From NCBI RefSeq assembly GCF_004216755.1, contig NZ_SGWZ01000003.1, forward strand, positions 414,617-478,616: a stretch of DNA of 64,000 bases, in the 5' to 3' direction. This DNA is from Kerstersia gyiorum. Its GTDB lineage: Bacteria; Pseudomonadota; Gammaproteobacteria; Burkholderiales; Burkholderiaceae_B. Of this stretch, positions 28,961 through 36,090 are shown one piece after another (the first letter of the stretch is position 1; every line of letters starts with the position of its first letter). Below the pieces are notes generated by a model, which did no database searches, was not told the DNA's origin, and was given only the letters and a program-made list of their open reading frames with translations. Both the position numbers and the translations under genes were made by a program.

Positions 28961-29218
28961 TCAGGCACCGATTCTGGCATAGGCAGACCGGCGCCTGGGA
29001 CGCCCCTGGGCGCCATCATCGGCCACCCAACGGCACTCCAGGCCACCAGTGGGGGTAGTACGCCAAACCGCCTTGCGGCCGCCCACACACTTGGCCATGG
29101 CCGGATGATTCACAGCCGTGCTGCGCTGCCTGGCAGCGGCAGCACCGGCGGCGTTGGCAAACAGGGTGTGGATGGCAATCTGATGCCGGGACAGGAAAGC
29201 CACGTTCAGGAATTTCAT
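28961..29218 (-). CDS. Small protein of unknown function (85 aa)
   Basis: I do not recognise a family. The start is well supported: AGAGGT lies 6 nt before the ATG. The product begins with a mildly hydrophobic stretch (MKFLNVAFL) and an alanine-rich part. It then has a compact segment with two cysteines (AMAKCVGGRKAVW and GGLECRWV, residues 40-67), and ends in an arginine-rich tail. The spaced CVGG...GGLECRW pattern looks like a small structured domain. A different minus-strand frame (28864-29088) overlaps it but has no such start. No partner is evident. Confidence 0.45.
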   Translation of the reverse strand: MKFLNVAFLSRHQIAIHTLFANAAGAAAARQRSTAVNHPAMAKCVGGRKAVWRTTPTGGLECRWVADDGAQGRPRRRSAYARIGA

Positions 29219-29614
29219 TTCTTACCTCTGCGGATCGTCGGAATGACCTGGCCGCCGCGGGCAAGACGAAACCCCGGATCAATCAGTGCGGCGCAGGCGC
29301 AATAAGAAGGAACTACAACTGTCTTCTGGCATTTTTTTTGTGGAATCATGGCTGCGCCGGCATGGCGGGCCAATTTTGCAGGACTTCGGCCTGGCGGCCG
29401 AAGCATGTTCTCGTCCAGGCGCGGGCCTGGCCTGTGCGCCGGACACCGAGCAGGCCACGGGAAGCCGGGCCGATGCGCCACAGGGATGCGGAACAGTACG
29501 GATTATGCGCGCCAGCCGGCGCGCAGGCCAGTGCATCTTTGGGTGGCGCGGCGATACCTTGGTATATGGCAGTGCAGTGGCAGCACAGGCCTGGGCAGCA
29601 GGCTGCCCGCCGCA
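29219..29614. other. Gene-poor intergenic region
   Basis: About 400 bp without a convincing gene. It contains an A/T-rich tract near 29328-29340, a hairpin that resembles the first stem of the 129-bp repeat (29382-29402) and a GC-rich palindrome near 29508-29524. A minus-strand frame (29215-29481) ends in an ATGA overlap with the small gene but has no ribosome binding site or recognisable product. Confidence 0.5.
29382..29420 (+). repeat. Possible truncated copy of the 129-bp structured repeat
   Basis: ACTTCGGCC-TGGC-GGCCGAAGC repeats the first hairpin of the full copy at 35962 (same stem bases, different loop) and is followed by TTCTC as in the full copies. The rest of the element is not recognisable, so a chance hairpin is possible. 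Confidence 0.3.
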
Positions 29615-30142
29615 TCAGCGGGTAGTGCAGGGCGCGCTGACCAGCGGCAGCGCCGCCCTCAGGGCATACAGCACAGCCGCACGCCGAACGGCGGCGCGAT
29701 CCCCATCGAACAGGCGGGTCTGGGCGGCAACCACCACGCCGTCATCGCACAGCCGTGCAAACCCAAAGCACACCATGCCGACCGGCTTGCCCGGCGTCGC
29801 GCCACCAGGGCCGGCAATACCGGTCGTGGAAATGGCGAACTGCGTTTCCCGCGTGACGGCCAGAACACCAGTCGCCATCTGGCTGGCGACCTGTTCGCTG
29901 ACCGCACCATGCATGTCCAGGGACACTTCGGCAACGCCCAGCTGGCGAATTTTCTCGGCGTTACTGTAGGTGACGAAACCGCCATGGTACCAATCGCTGG
30001 AGCCTGCCACGGCAGTCAGCGCCCCGGCCAACAGGCCGCCCGTGCAGGACTCTGCCGTGCCCAGCCGCCAACCGCGCTGCGTCAATGCGGCCGCCAATGC
30101 CTGCACGGCCTCCAGGATTTCCTTATCAGACTCCATTTCCAT
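29615..30142 (-). CDS. pncC: NMN amidohydrolase PncC (CinA C-terminal family)
   Basis: The 175-aa single-domain CinA-type protein deamidates nicotinamide mononucleotide to nicotinic acid mononucleotide in NAD recycling. Signatures are GTAESCTGGLLAG near residue 27, GFVTYSNAEKIRQLGV, and TTGIAGPGGATPGKPVGMV near residue 105. The ATG at 30142 (MEMESDKE) follows GGAGAG by 6-7 nt; the frame extends to 30241 but would overlap pgpA. It ends the ribB-ribH-nusB-thiL-pgpA-pncC cluster. Confidence 0.92.
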   Translation of the reverse strand: MEMESDKEILEAVQALAAALTQRGWRLGTAESCTGGLLAGALTAVAGSSDWYHGGFVTYSNAEKIRQLGVAEVSLDMHGAVSEQVASQMATGVLAVTRETQFAISTTGIAGPGGATPGKPVGMVCFGFARLCDDGVVVAAQTRLFDGDRAAVRRAAVLYALRAALPLVSAPCTTR

Positions 30143-30224
30143 TGAGCACTCTCCGTTCATTTGCTGCCTGTGCCGCACCATCCCTGCCCCCTTGCGAAGC
30201 CCCGCAAGGCGCTCTGCCCAGTCC

Positions 30225-30743
30225 TCAGCCGAACAGGCCAATCCAGCCCAACAACAGCATGACTATCAAGGTATAACCCGCCGCCAGCAGGTCGTCCAGC
30301 ATGACGCCAAAGCCATTCTTGAAATGGGCGTCGAGCTGCCGGATGGGGGCAGGTTTCACGATATCGAACAGGCGAAACAGCAGGAAGGCGCACAACTGGG
30401 CCCACCAGCCTGCCGGCGACAGCCAGAGCACCAGCCAGAAGGCCACCATTTCATCCCACACCATGGCGCCATGGTCAGGTACGCCCAGATCCATGCCGGT
30501 GCGCTGGCAGATCCAGCAGCCATAGATGAAGCACAGCAACAGGATCACGCCGATGCCGATACTCGACGAGCCCAGCGGCACCAGCAGCCACAGCAGCCAG
30601 GCCGCAAGCGTGCCCCAGGTTCCCGGAGCCGGCCGCAACAGGCCGCTGCCCAGGCCCACCGCGAGGAACCGCGCAGGCGAACGCAATGCCCAGGCCAGGG
30701 TAGGCTGCACCGGCGCGCCATTACCATACTTGCTGCTATTCAT
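30225..30743 (-). CDS. pgpA: Phosphatidylglycerophosphatase A
   Basis: This 172-aa inner-membrane enzyme dephosphorylates phosphatidylglycerophosphate to phosphatidylglycerol. The family start FLAVGLGSGLLRPAPGTWGT is near residue 27, the acidic active-site block PDHGAMVWDEMVAFW is near residue 88, and RLFDIVKPAPI near 125 follows; four hydrophobic segments are visible. Its ATG overlaps the thiL stop by 4 nt (ATGA). Confidence 0.95.
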   Translation of the reverse strand: MNSSKYGNGAPVQPTLAWALRSPARFLAVGLGSGLLRPAPGTWGTLAAWLLWLLVPLGSSSIGIGVILLLCFIYGCWICQRTGMDLGVPDHGAMVWDEMVAFWLVLWLSPAGWWAQLCAFLLFRLFDIVKPAPIRQLDAHFKNGFGVMLDDLLAAGYTLIVMLLLGWIGLFG

Positions 30744-31705
30744 GACTGTCCTTCAAAATGATCGAAACCAGCACGCCGCACGTGCAGCGGTGCGCCCTGG
30801 TTGTCCAGCAGCAAGCCGGCAGGCCCGGCTTCCAGCACGCCAATACGACTGACCGCAACACCAGCGGCCGCTGCCGCCTGCGCCACCTGCTCCCGCTGTT
30901 GCGGCGCTGCCGTAAAACACAGTTGGTAGACGTCGCCGCCCCCCAGCAAGGCATCCAGCAGGATATCCTCATCCATCCCGGCCAGACCGGGATGCGCGGG
31001 CAAGGCGCGGACATCCAGCCGCGCCGCGCATGCACTGGCTGCCAGAATATGGCCCAGGTCCTGCAACAACCCGTCGGAGATATCTATCGCCGCGTGCGCA
31101 ATGCCACGCAAGCGGCGCCCCAGCGCCAGTTGCGGCGCCGGACATTCCAGCGCACCACGCAGCCCAGGCAGCCGCCAGGCTTCCCCGGGCAGTTTGCCTT
31201 GCAGCAGTTGCAGGGCGATGTCCGCCCCGCCCAGCGTGCCAGAGACCCAGATATCATCCCCTGGCCGGCCGGCATCCCGGCGCAGCGCCTGAGCTGCCGG
31301 GACGGCACCGAAAACCGTCACACTGATGCATACCTGCGGTCCGCGGGTGGTATCCCCGCCGACCAGCGGGCATCCGTACTCCCGCGCCAGCGCCAAGAAG
31401 CCGCGCGAAAATCCATCCAGCCAAACGGCATCGACCGCTGGCAGACTCAGCCCCAGCACACACGCCAGCGGCTCCGCCCCCATGGCGGCCAGATCGGAAA
31501 GGTTGACGGCCAGCGCCTTGTGCCCCAGCAAAACCGGATCGACATCCGGAAAGAAATGGCGCCCCTCGACCAGCAAGTCCGTACTCACGGCGCAGGTCTG
31601 CCCGGCAGGCACGGGAAACAGCGCACAATCGTCGCCCACGCCCAGCATGCCCTGCGGGGCCGGCTGCGTGAAATATTTCCGGATGAGATCGAACTCTGCT
31701 GCCAT
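30740..31705 (-). CDS. thiL: Thiamine-monophosphate kinase
   Basis: ThiL (321 aa) phosphorylates thiamine monophosphate to the active cofactor thiamine pyrophosphate. Visible: EFDLIRKYF at the N-terminus, GVGDDCALFPVP near residue 22, LAVNLSDLAAMGAEP near residue 68, the ATP/Mg site PLVGGDTTRG near 118, and AAIDISDGLLQDLGHI near 207. It overlaps pgpA by 4 nt; nusB lies 105 bp upstream in the same direction, giving the common nusB-thiL pairing. No TPP riboswitch was seen. Confidence 0.95.
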   Translation of the reverse strand: MAAEFDLIRKYFTQPAPQGMLGVGDDCALFPVPAGQTCAVSTDLLVEGRHFFPDVDPVLLGHKALAVNLSDLAAMGAEPLACVLGLSLPAVDAVWLDGFSRGFLALAREYGCPLVGGDTTRGPQVCISVTVFGAVPAAQALRRDAGRPGDDIWVSGTLGGADIALQLLQGKLPGEAWRLPGLRGALECPAPQLALGRRLRGIAHAAIDISDGLLQDLGHILAASACAARLDVRALPAHPGLAGMDEDILLDALLGGGDVYQLCFTAAPQQREQVAQAAAAAGVAVSRIGVLEAGPAGLLLDNQGAPLHVRRAGFDHFEGQS

Positions 31706-31810
31706 CGTGTTCCCTGGAAAGAAAACGGGCTCGTCACCTTACGGCACGAACCCGCCTACGCACATCAACTATGAACCCGCCGCAGCAATGCCCGGACAGG
31801 CAAGCGCTGG

Positions 31811-32275
31811 TCAGCGACGCGGTGCAGCGCGCAGCTCCTGGGGCCGGACGACGGCGGCCAGCTTGTCGAGCACACCATTGACGAACTTGAAACCATCGGT
31901 ACCGCCAAAGGACTTGGCCAGCTCCACGGCTTCGTTGATCGCCACTTTGTACGGCACTTCGGGATGACGCGTCAGCTCGAAGGTACCGATCAGCAGGATG
32001 CCATGCTCCACCGGCGACAACTCGGCCAGCGGACGGTCGATGAAGGGCTGGAATTTCTCGCGCAGGTCCGCCGCATCGGTAAACACACCGTTGAGCAAAG
32101 TACGGTACCAATCGAAATCCGCTTCGCCGAACTCGGGGTCCGAACGCAGGTGGGCGTCGATGGAACCGGTGTCCTTGTCGCCCTGGTCGCCACGAACCAG
32201 CCAGGCGTAAATACCCTGCAATGCAAATTCGCGCGCACGGCGGCGCGCACTACGTCCAGACGCCTGCTCAGCCAC
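31811..32275 (-). CDS. nusB: Transcription antitermination factor NusB
   Basis: The 154-aa all-helical protein binds boxA RNA with NusE/S10 in antitermination complexes. The family pattern is clear: SARRRAREFALQGIYAWLV near residue 8, LIGTFELTRHPEVPYKVAINEAVELAKSFGG and the ending KFVNGVLDKLA. The start is taken as GTG at 32275, because GAGG lies 6 nt upstream and it overlaps the ribH stop by 8 nt; a longer ATG frame begins at 32320 deep inside ribH. Confidence 0.94.
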   Translation of the reverse strand: MAEQASGRSARRRAREFALQGIYAWLVRGDQGDKDTGSIDAHLRSDPEFGEADFDWYRTLLNGVFTDAADLREKFQPFIDRPLAELSPVEHGILLIGTFELTRHPEVPYKVAINEAVELAKSFGGTDGFKFVNGVLDKLAAVVRPQELRAAPRR

Positions 32276-32786
32276 GATCGTCCTCGGATTCGTCAAAATC
32301 TTCTTCCTCATCTTCATCACCTTCCTCGGGCTGCAAGGCCACGAGGAGGTTCACCATTTCCACCGCTGCACGGGCGCAATCACGGCCCTTGTCGGCTGCG
32401 CGGACTTCCGCCTGCTCTTCGTTCTCGGTGGTCAGCACGCCATTGGCCACCGGCACGCCGGTTTCCAGGGCAACGCGAGAGATCGCGGCAGCGCTTTCAT
32501 TGCTGACGATCTCGAAATGGTAGGTTTCACCGCGAATCACGGCACCCAGGGCGATCAGGGCATCGAATTCGCCGGTATCGGCCATCTGCACCAGGACCGG
32601 GCCGAGTTCCAGCGCGCCGGGCACGCTGGTGACCATCACGTCGCGCGGATCGACGCCCAGGCTTTCCAGCTCTTCCAGGCAGCTTTCGAGCTCAGCCAGG
32701 CCGATGGATTCGTTGAAGCGGGCGCGCACGATACCAATGTGCAGGCCTTCGCCGTTCAGGTCGGGTTCAATGACGTAGGGATTCAT
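32268..32786 (-). CDS. ribH: 6,7-dimethyl-8-ribityllumazine synthase
   Basis: RibH (172 aa) condenses the ribityl pyrimidine and dihydroxybutanone phosphate in riboflavin synthesis. Motifs are GIVRARFNESI near residue 14, VPGALELG near residue 58, GAVIRGETYHFEIVSNESA near 83, and PVANGVLTTENEEQAEVRA near 112. The last 20 residues are strongly acidic (Glu/Asp-rich), an addition beyond the usual core. It follows the ribB-type gene and its stop overlaps the nusB start. Confidence 0.96.
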   Translation of the reverse strand: MNPYVIEPDLNGEGLHIGIVRARFNESIGLAELESCLEELESLGVDPRDVMVTSVPGALELGPVLVQMADTGEFDALIALGAVIRGETYHFEIVSNESAAAISRVALETGVPVANGVLTTENEEQAEVRAADKGRDCARAAVEMVNLLVALQPEEGDEDEEEDFDESEDDRG

Positions 32787-32790
32787 GATT

Positions 32791-33987
32791 TCAGCCTTGT
32801 TCAGACTTGGAAGAGGAAGCGGGATCGCTATCGTAGCCCGTGATGTCCAGGCCAAAACCCGCCATCATACTCGGCATCTTGCGCGGGCGTGCCAGCAGGC
32901 GCATGCGCGAGACACCAAGGTCGCGCAAAATTCGTGCGCCTATGCCATAGGTGCGCAAATCGAAGCGATCGCCCGAGGGAGCGCTGGGTGCCGTTTCTTC
33001 GTCCGACTGCCATGAGGCGGCATGGGCAAAAAAGGCATCGGCGGAATCCGCGCAGTTGAGCAACACGAGCACACCGGCCTTGGCGTGCCGCAAGGTTTCC
33101 AGCGCGCTGGGCACCGTCCAGCTGTGCGCGCCGCCCTCGCCGTCGAGCACGTCGAGCACGGAGGCCGGCTCATGCACACGCACCAGGGTTTCGGTACCGG
33201 CTTCGATATCGCCATGTACCAGCGCCAGGTGCGGCGCACCGGCTGCCGTATCGCGATAGGCCACTGCGCGGAAGCGCCCCCAGGGGGTACTGACTTCGCG
33301 TTCGGCCACGCGCTGTACCACGGACTCATGTTCGTTGCGGTACTGGATCAGATCGGCAATGGTGCCGATCTTCAGGCCATGCTCACGCGCGAATACGGCC
33401 AGGTCCGGCAGGCGCGCCATGGTACCGTCGGGCTTGAGAATTTCGCAGATAACTGCGGCCGGCGTCAGGCCGGCCATGGCGGTAAGGTCGCAACCGGCTT
33501 CGGTGTGGCCGGCACGCACCAACACACCGCCACGCACCGCGCGCACCGGGAAGATATGGCCGGGCTGCACGAGATCTTCCGGCCGCGCATCGCGCGCCAC
33601 GGCAGCCTGAATGGTGCGGGCGCGGTCATAGGCGGAAATGCCGGTCTCGACGCCCACGGCCGCTTCAATGGAGACGGTGAAATTGGTGCCATAACGGGTG
33701 CCGTTGCGGCTGGCCATCATCGTCAGGCCCAATTGCTCGCAACGCTCTTCGGTCAGCGTCAGGCAGACCAGGCCACGGCCATGGGTCACCATGAAATTGA
33801 TGGCTTCCGGGGTCACGAAATCCGCCGCCATGACGAGATCACCCTCGTTTTCGCGGTCTTCTTCGTCCACCAGGATGACGATGCGGCCGGCACGCAGCTC
33901 GGCGATAATTTCATTGACGGAAGCGATGGTCACGCCTTCCACGGGCGTACCTTCTGCCGGCGTACCGGCGGCTTGAGTGACTGACAT
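32791..33987 (-). CDS. ribB: 3,4-dihydroxy-2-butanone 4-phosphate synthase fused to a RibA-like domain (RibBX type)
   Basis: The 398-aa protein has an N-terminal DHBP synthase domain (residues 15-215) with the acidic DEEDRENEGDLVMAA, MVTHGRGLVCL, and PGHIFPVRA...RAGHTEA motifs. The C-terminal 180 residues resemble GTP cyclohydrolase II in layout (LRTYGIGARILRDLGVSRMRLL) but lack the zinc-binding cysteine cluster and the substrate-binding block. It therefore probably makes only DHBP, like the RibBX proteins described in other proteobacteria, and a separate ribA is expected elsewhere. The ATG giving MSVTQAAG is preferred to a TTG at 34014. No FMN riboswitch is visible upstream. Confidence 0.92.
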   Translation of the reverse strand: MSVTQAAGTPAEGTPVEGVTIASVNEIIAELRAGRIVILVDEEDRENEGDLVMAADFVTPEAINFMVTHGRGLVCLTLTEERCEQLGLTMMASRNGTRYGTNFTVSIEAAVGVETGISAYDRARTIQAAVARDARPEDLVQPGHIFPVRAVRGGVLVRAGHTEAGCDLTAMAGLTPAAVICEILKPDGTMARLPDLAVFAREHGLKIGTIADLIQYRNEHESVVQRVAEREVSTPWGRFRAVAYRDTAAGAPHLALVHGDIEAGTETLVRVHEPASVLDVLDGEGGAHSWTVPSALETLRHAKAGVLVLLNCADSADAFFAHAASWQSDEETAPSAPSGDRFDLRTYGIGARILRDLGVSRMRLLARPRKMPSMMAGFGLDITGYDSDPASSSKSEQG

Positions 33988-34268
33988 TGATGACTCGCTG
34001 GAAATCTGCTTCAACCCTCGTATTCTACGCTGCCGCAGGGCGGGATTGCCGCAATGCCCCCTGCCCGACCGTCCGGCAAGGCCCGCCTTTTCTTCCGGCC
34101 GTGCCCGCCGTGCTGGCCGCCATGCGGCCCGGCAGGCCCCTGACAGGCACGGATGCTCGCGGGCGCGCGCCTTTGCGCGCGATCATGACATTGCGATGAC
34201 TCGTCATCAAATTTCGCGGTGCCTCAGGCTAAGATGAGAGAGTTTGCATACACACAACGGCCGCCATC
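33988..34268. other. Divergent intergenic region ribB / CYTH-CHAD gene
   Basis: About 280 bp that should hold both promoters. A GC-rich palindrome (GCGCGC...GCGCGC near 34153-34170) is present. No RFN/FMN riboswitch consensus and no clear -35/-10 pair was found. Confidence 0.5.
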
Positions 34269-35888
34269 ATGTCCGAACAGGAATTGAAACTGCACGTCCC
34301 TGCCAGCGCCCGCGCCGGTGTGGAAAAAGAACTCGCCCGAGGGGCCACCGAAACCATTGCGCTGCACGCGCTCTATTTCGACACCCCCACCCGCGAACTG
34401 GCGCAGGCCCGCGTGGCCATCCGCCTGCGGCGCGAGGGCGACCATTGGGTGCAGACGCTCAAGACCCCTGGCGCCCATGCACTGGCCCGACTGGAACTCA
34501 ACCATGACCGGCCCGGCCCGGTCCTGGATCTATCCGTTTATGCGGACACCCCGGTCGCCGAAGTACTGGCAGGCCTGCAGGGCGAACTGGGCGTGCGCTA
34601 TGAAACCGACGTCACCCGCCAGCTGCGCCGCGTGCGCACGCGGCAGGGTGTGGTCGAAATCGCCTATGACCAAGGCTGGCTGCGCGCATCCGGCCTGGAA
34701 CTGCCCATTTCCGAAGTTGAATTCGAACTGGTAACCGGCCACCTCCAGGCCGTTTTCCTGCTGGGCCGCCGCTGGCAGCAAAAACACGGCCTGGTGCTGG
34801 ACCTGCGCAGCAAATCCGAACGCGGCGACGCGCTGGCGACGACGGCCCTGAAACTCGACGCTGCCGGCCCGGCCGGCGCACCGGAAGCCTGTCAGGCGCG
34901 TGCCGATGAAATCAGCCGTTTCTGGGCGCCGCGCCCAATCAAGCCCGTCGTCCTGACAGCCCGTCAATCTCCGGCCCAGGCATTGCGTGCCATTACCCTG
35001 GAATGCCTGGAGCAGATCGCCCGCAATGCCGCGGTGCTGACCGAAATCGACACCGCAGGCGTCTACGCAGCCGGACAACCCGGGCATGTCCACCAGCTAC
35101 GGGTAGGCCTGCGGCGCCTGCGTTCGGCCTGGCGGCTGTTCGATGGCTGGACCAGCCTGCCCCCGGAAGCCCTGCAACAGACCGCAAGGACCGTCTTCGG
35201 CCAGTTCGGCGCCAACCGCGATGATGATGTGCTGCGTGATGAAATCCTGCCGCCCCTGATGGCCGCTGGCATGCCAGCGATCACGCTGCCGGAAAGCCAT
35301 GCGGAACTGGCCGCCTCGGACAGTGCGGGCAGCCGCGTGGTGCAGGGATGGCTGCTGGACATGCTGGCCTGGATACTGGACCTGCCATCGGCCCCGGCCG
35401 GCACGCCCCCCCAGCCTGCCCGGGAAAGCACGGACGGCGATGCTCCGGTCAGCGGCCAGGATGTCGCCATCATTCCGCTGGATGCCAGGAATGAGGCAGA
35501 CCTGCGCCGCCTGCTGATGCAGCGCCTGCGCAAATGGCACCGCAGCGTGGTACGCGATGGCCGCAACTTCAGTACGCTGGATATAGATACGCGCCACGCC
35601 TTGCGCAAACGCGCCAAGCGGCTGCGCTATGGCCTGGCCTTCGCCGAATCCCTGCTGCCGCAGGGCCGCCTGCGCGCCTACCGGCGCAAGCTGGCCGCCG
35701 TGCAGGATCAGTTGGGTGCCATCAATGATATCTACGTGGCCGATGCCCGCTTTGCGCAATTGAGCGTCGAACAGCCACATGCCTGGTTCGCCCGGGGCTG
35801 GTTTGCCGCCAGGTTGACCACGCTGGAGCAATCAGCCCAGGCCACCTTGCGCGACCTGGGCCGCGGCCCGGGTTTCTGGCGCGACTGA
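34269..35888 (+). CDS. CYTH and CHAD domain protein
   Basis: The 539-aa protein joins an N-terminal CYTH domain (residues 1-200) to a C-terminal CHAD domain (about 225-530). The CYTH signature is EQELKLH at residue 3, followed by charged strands with paired Arg/Glu residues (YFDTPTREL, AIRLRREGDHWVQTLK) that line a tunnel for inorganic polyphosphate or triphosphates. The CHAD part is helical with conserved His, Lys and Arg (HQLRVGLRRLRSAWRLF, RHALRKRAKRLRYGLAF), which bind polyphosphate. A Pro/Gly-rich insert lies near residues 375-400. It may be a triphosphatase or a polyphosphate-granule protein. It stands alone. Confidence 0.9.
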   Translation: MSEQELKLHVPASARAGVEKELARGATETIALHALYFDTPTRELAQARVAIRLRREGDHWVQTLKTPGAHALARLELNHDRPGPVLDLSVYADTPVAEVLAGLQGELGVRYETDVTRQLRRVRTRQGVVEIAYDQGWLRASGLELPISEVEFELVTGHLQAVFLLGRRWQQKHGLVLDLRSKSERGDALATTALKLDAAGPAGAPEACQARADEISRFWAPRPIKPVVLTARQSPAQALRAITLECLEQIARNAAVLTEIDTAGVYAAGQPGHVHQLRVGLRRLRSAWRLFDGWTSLPPEALQQTARTVFGQFGANRDDDVLRDEILPPLMAAGMPAITLPESHAELAASDSAGSRVVQGWLLDMLAWILDLPSAPAGTPPQPARESTDGDAPVSGQDVAIIPLDARNEADLRRLLMQRLRKWHRSVVRDGRNFSTLDIDTRHALRKRAKRLRYGLAFAESLLPQGRLRAYRRKLAAVQDQLGAINDIYVADARFAQLSVEQPHAWFARGWFAARLTTLEQSAQATLRDLGRGPGFWRD

Positions 35889-35961
35889 CGCCACCATCAC
35901 CGCCCTCGGCCAGGCCTGCATCCGGCCTTGCCAGGGCGCACGCCCCAGCAGGCCAGAACAG

Positions 35962-36090
35962 GCGTGAAGAACTTCGGCCTAAAGGCCGAAGCTTCTCCGC
36001 CACGATATAGGGGCGCCTGCGGCGCCGTATGGATATTGCCTCGCTCGACCCCGGCCTGAAGTCCGGGGCTTGCGCTTAGGCACGTGGTCA
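35962..36090 (+). repeat. 129-bp structured intergenic repeat, copy A
   Basis: This element is 107/129 identical, without gaps, to 52196-52324. It begins GCGTGAAGAAC and ends CGTGGTCA. Three hairpins are visible: CTTCGGCC/GGCCGAAG, a central GGCGCC-TGC-GGCGCC extended by ATAT/GTAT, and CCCCGG/CCGGGG. Relative to the other copy, stems 1 and 3 carry compensatory base changes. The last three bases are the complement of the ftsY stop codon, so it abuts the 3' end of ftsY and may act as its transcript end. Confidence 0.85.

Noticed and set aside
27557..29305. A 582-codon plus-strand frame across the histidine kinase
   Set aside because: Antisense to a complete kinase with all motifs; no recognisable product.
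29215..29481. Minus-strand 88-codon frame with an ATGA overlap to the small gene at 28961-29218
   Set aside because: No ribosome binding site, no recognisable domain and a composition like non-coding shadow frames; the overlap alone is weak evidence.
33988..34268. Possible FMN riboswitch upstream of ribB
   Set aside because: The conserved RFN-element blocks were looked for on the minus strand and are absent.
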